Assembly: GCA_002292895.1 (NCBI GenBank) | Contig: DBCE01000004.1 | Location: 1 to 6,637, forward strand | Origin: Phycisphaerales bacterium UBA966 | Lineage (GTDB): Bacteria; Planctomycetota; Phycisphaerae; Phycisphaerales; SM1A02 | Direction of reading: 5' to 3' | Length of the DNA: 6,637 bases | Shown here: positions 6,055 to 6,637 of the stretch, piece after piece | Layout of the letters: the number at the start of each line of letters is the position of its first letter | Numbering within the stretch: position 1 is the stretch's first letter | The notes under the pieces: generated by a model | What the model saw: only the letters and a program-made list of their open reading frames with translations | Databases searched by the model: none | Told to the model about the DNA's origin: nothing | Translations under genes and position numbers: made by a program

Positions 6055-6584
6055 GCCTTCACGCCGCCCAGTACGACACGGCAGCGCTTCCATACAAGGT
6101 GGCTGTTCTTTGCTACCTGTGGGACGCCGAGGGTCGCATTCTCATGCTGCATCGCAAGAAGCAGCCGAACGTTGACATGTACTCCCCAGTCGGCGGCAAA
6201 CTGGAAATTAGCCGTGGCGAGAGTCCGCACGAGTGCGCCATTCGCGAACTGCATGAAGAGACGGGTCTCGCACTTCCGGAAGAAGACATGCGCATGTTCG
6301 GCATGGTCAGCGAACGCGCCTATCAAGGCGAGATGCACTGGCTCATCTTCCTGTTCGAATGCACGCGTCATGTCCGCGCGGACGAAATTGCGATGTCTGA
6401 TTTTGACGAAGGACGCCTTGAATGGGTTGCCGCGGCGGACGTTGAGCGATTGCCGATTCCGGTGACGGACCGCGAGATCCTGTGGCCGTTGGTGCGCACA
6501 CATCGGGGCGGGTTCTTTAGCGTGGACATTGACTGCAGCACCGAGCCAATGACACATCGGGTGCGAGAGCGCCGGCCGGCTTAG
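6051..6584 (+). CDS. Nudix hydrolase family protein
   Basis: A 177-aa Nudix protein, which hydrolyses a nucleoside diphosphate linked to another group; the substrate is unknown. 8-oxo-dGTP-type clean-up is one possibility given the MutT-like context of the motif. Beta strands YKVAVLCYLWD (15-25) and ILMLHRKK (30-37) lead to the Nudix box at residues 49-73, ending in the canonical REL-H-EETGL (65-73), with metal ligands expected at E66, E69 and E70. The spacing from the box glycine (G49) to the first glutamate (E57) is seven residues instead of the standard five. A conserved-looking WLIFLFEC strand (97-104) and LEWV (123-126) complete the fold. The start is TTG 6051, overlapping the dapA stop as TTGA; no ATG or GTG lies upstream in frame nearby, and the first in-frame ATG (residue 32) would remove the first strand. 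Translation probably depends on coupling to dapA. Confidence 0.88.
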   Translation: MSLHAAQYDTAALPYKVAVLCYLWDAEGRILMLHRKKQPNVDMYSPVGGKLEISRGESPHECAIRELHEETGLALPEEDMRMFGMVSERAYQGEMHWLIFLFECTRHVRADEIAMSDFDEGRLEWVAAADVERLPIPVTDREILWPLVRTHRGGFFSVDIDCSTEPMTHRVRERRPA

Positions 6585-6637
6585 CGGTTTGCGCGGTTGT
6601 TGCATCACGATTTCGTACTGGCCCGCATTCGCCTTAC
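6585..6637. other. Right-edge sequence with no supported gene
   Basis: After the Nudix stop there is no clear hairpin with a U-tract and no recognisable protein motif. An open plus-strand frame from TTG codons at 6597 or 6600 runs off the window (reading LHHDFVLARIRL) and could be the start of another gene of the cluster, but it is too short to judge. Confidence 0.3.

Noticed and set aside
5619..6608. Long minus-strand open frame (329 codons) opposite dapA and the Nudix gene
   Set aside because: It is antisense to two genes with full sets of family motifs, its translation has no recognisable domain, and long antisense frames are expected at this GC content.
6597..6637. Possible TTG start of a further plus-strand gene
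   Set aside because: Only about 13 codons fit in the window, with no Shine-Dalgarno and no recognisable motif.
1..6637. Search for a new defence, mobile or multi-gene accessory system
   Set aside because: All seven genes belong to well-known housekeeping families, there is no repeat array, transposase, toxin-antitoxin pair or unexplained stretch over 300 bp, and the longest non-coding gap is 130 bp.

Overview
The window reads as ordinary chromosomal housekeeping DNA from a free-living bacterium of moderately high GC content. It holds seven protein-coding genes packed tightly on both strands. I see no insertion sequence, phage gene, tRNA, rRNA, CRISPR array or riboswitch. My best guess at the source is a planctomycete, perhaps of the Phycisphaerae. 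That rests on remembered family resemblance (the divergent adenylate kinase and the Uap1-like UDP-sugar pyrophosphorylase) and on gene order. It is an inference, because no marker gene is present.

Layout. Positions 1-275 (minus strand) carry the N-terminal 91 residues of an adenylate kinase-like enzyme, cut by the window edge. It diverges from recJ (406-2127, plus), a complete single-strand-specific DNA exonuclease. recJ converges on a two-gene minus-strand operon, phoU (4303-3623) followed by a UDPGP/Uap1-type nucleotidyltransferase (3626-2181), whose stop and start codons overlap as ATGA. phoU diverges across 63 bp from a plus-strand cluster: pdxJ (4367-5122), dapA (5128-6054) and a Nudix hydrolase (6051-6584). 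dapA follows pdxJ after 5 bp, and the Nudix gene overlaps the dapA stop as TTGA. The last 53 bp hold no gene I can support.

Functions. The genes cover nucleotide balance (adk, Nudix), DNA repair (recJ), nucleotide-sugar supply (UDPGP), phosphate-linked regulation (phoU), pyridoxal phosphate synthesis (pdxJ) and lysine/diaminopimelate synthesis (dapA). They do not form one pathway. dapA and the UDPGP enzyme may both feed the cell envelope.

The most interesting signal is in the gene starts. All five genes that could head a transcript have a TAnnnT hexamer 6-10 nt before the start codon, and four of them lack a convincing Shine-Dalgarno sequence. The two downstream operon genes lack the hexamer. 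This is what promoters of leaderless or nearly leaderless mRNAs would look like. Two of these hexamers (adk, phoU) also lie inside perfect inverted repeats next to the start codon, which are candidate operators. I found no convincing new multi-gene system here.
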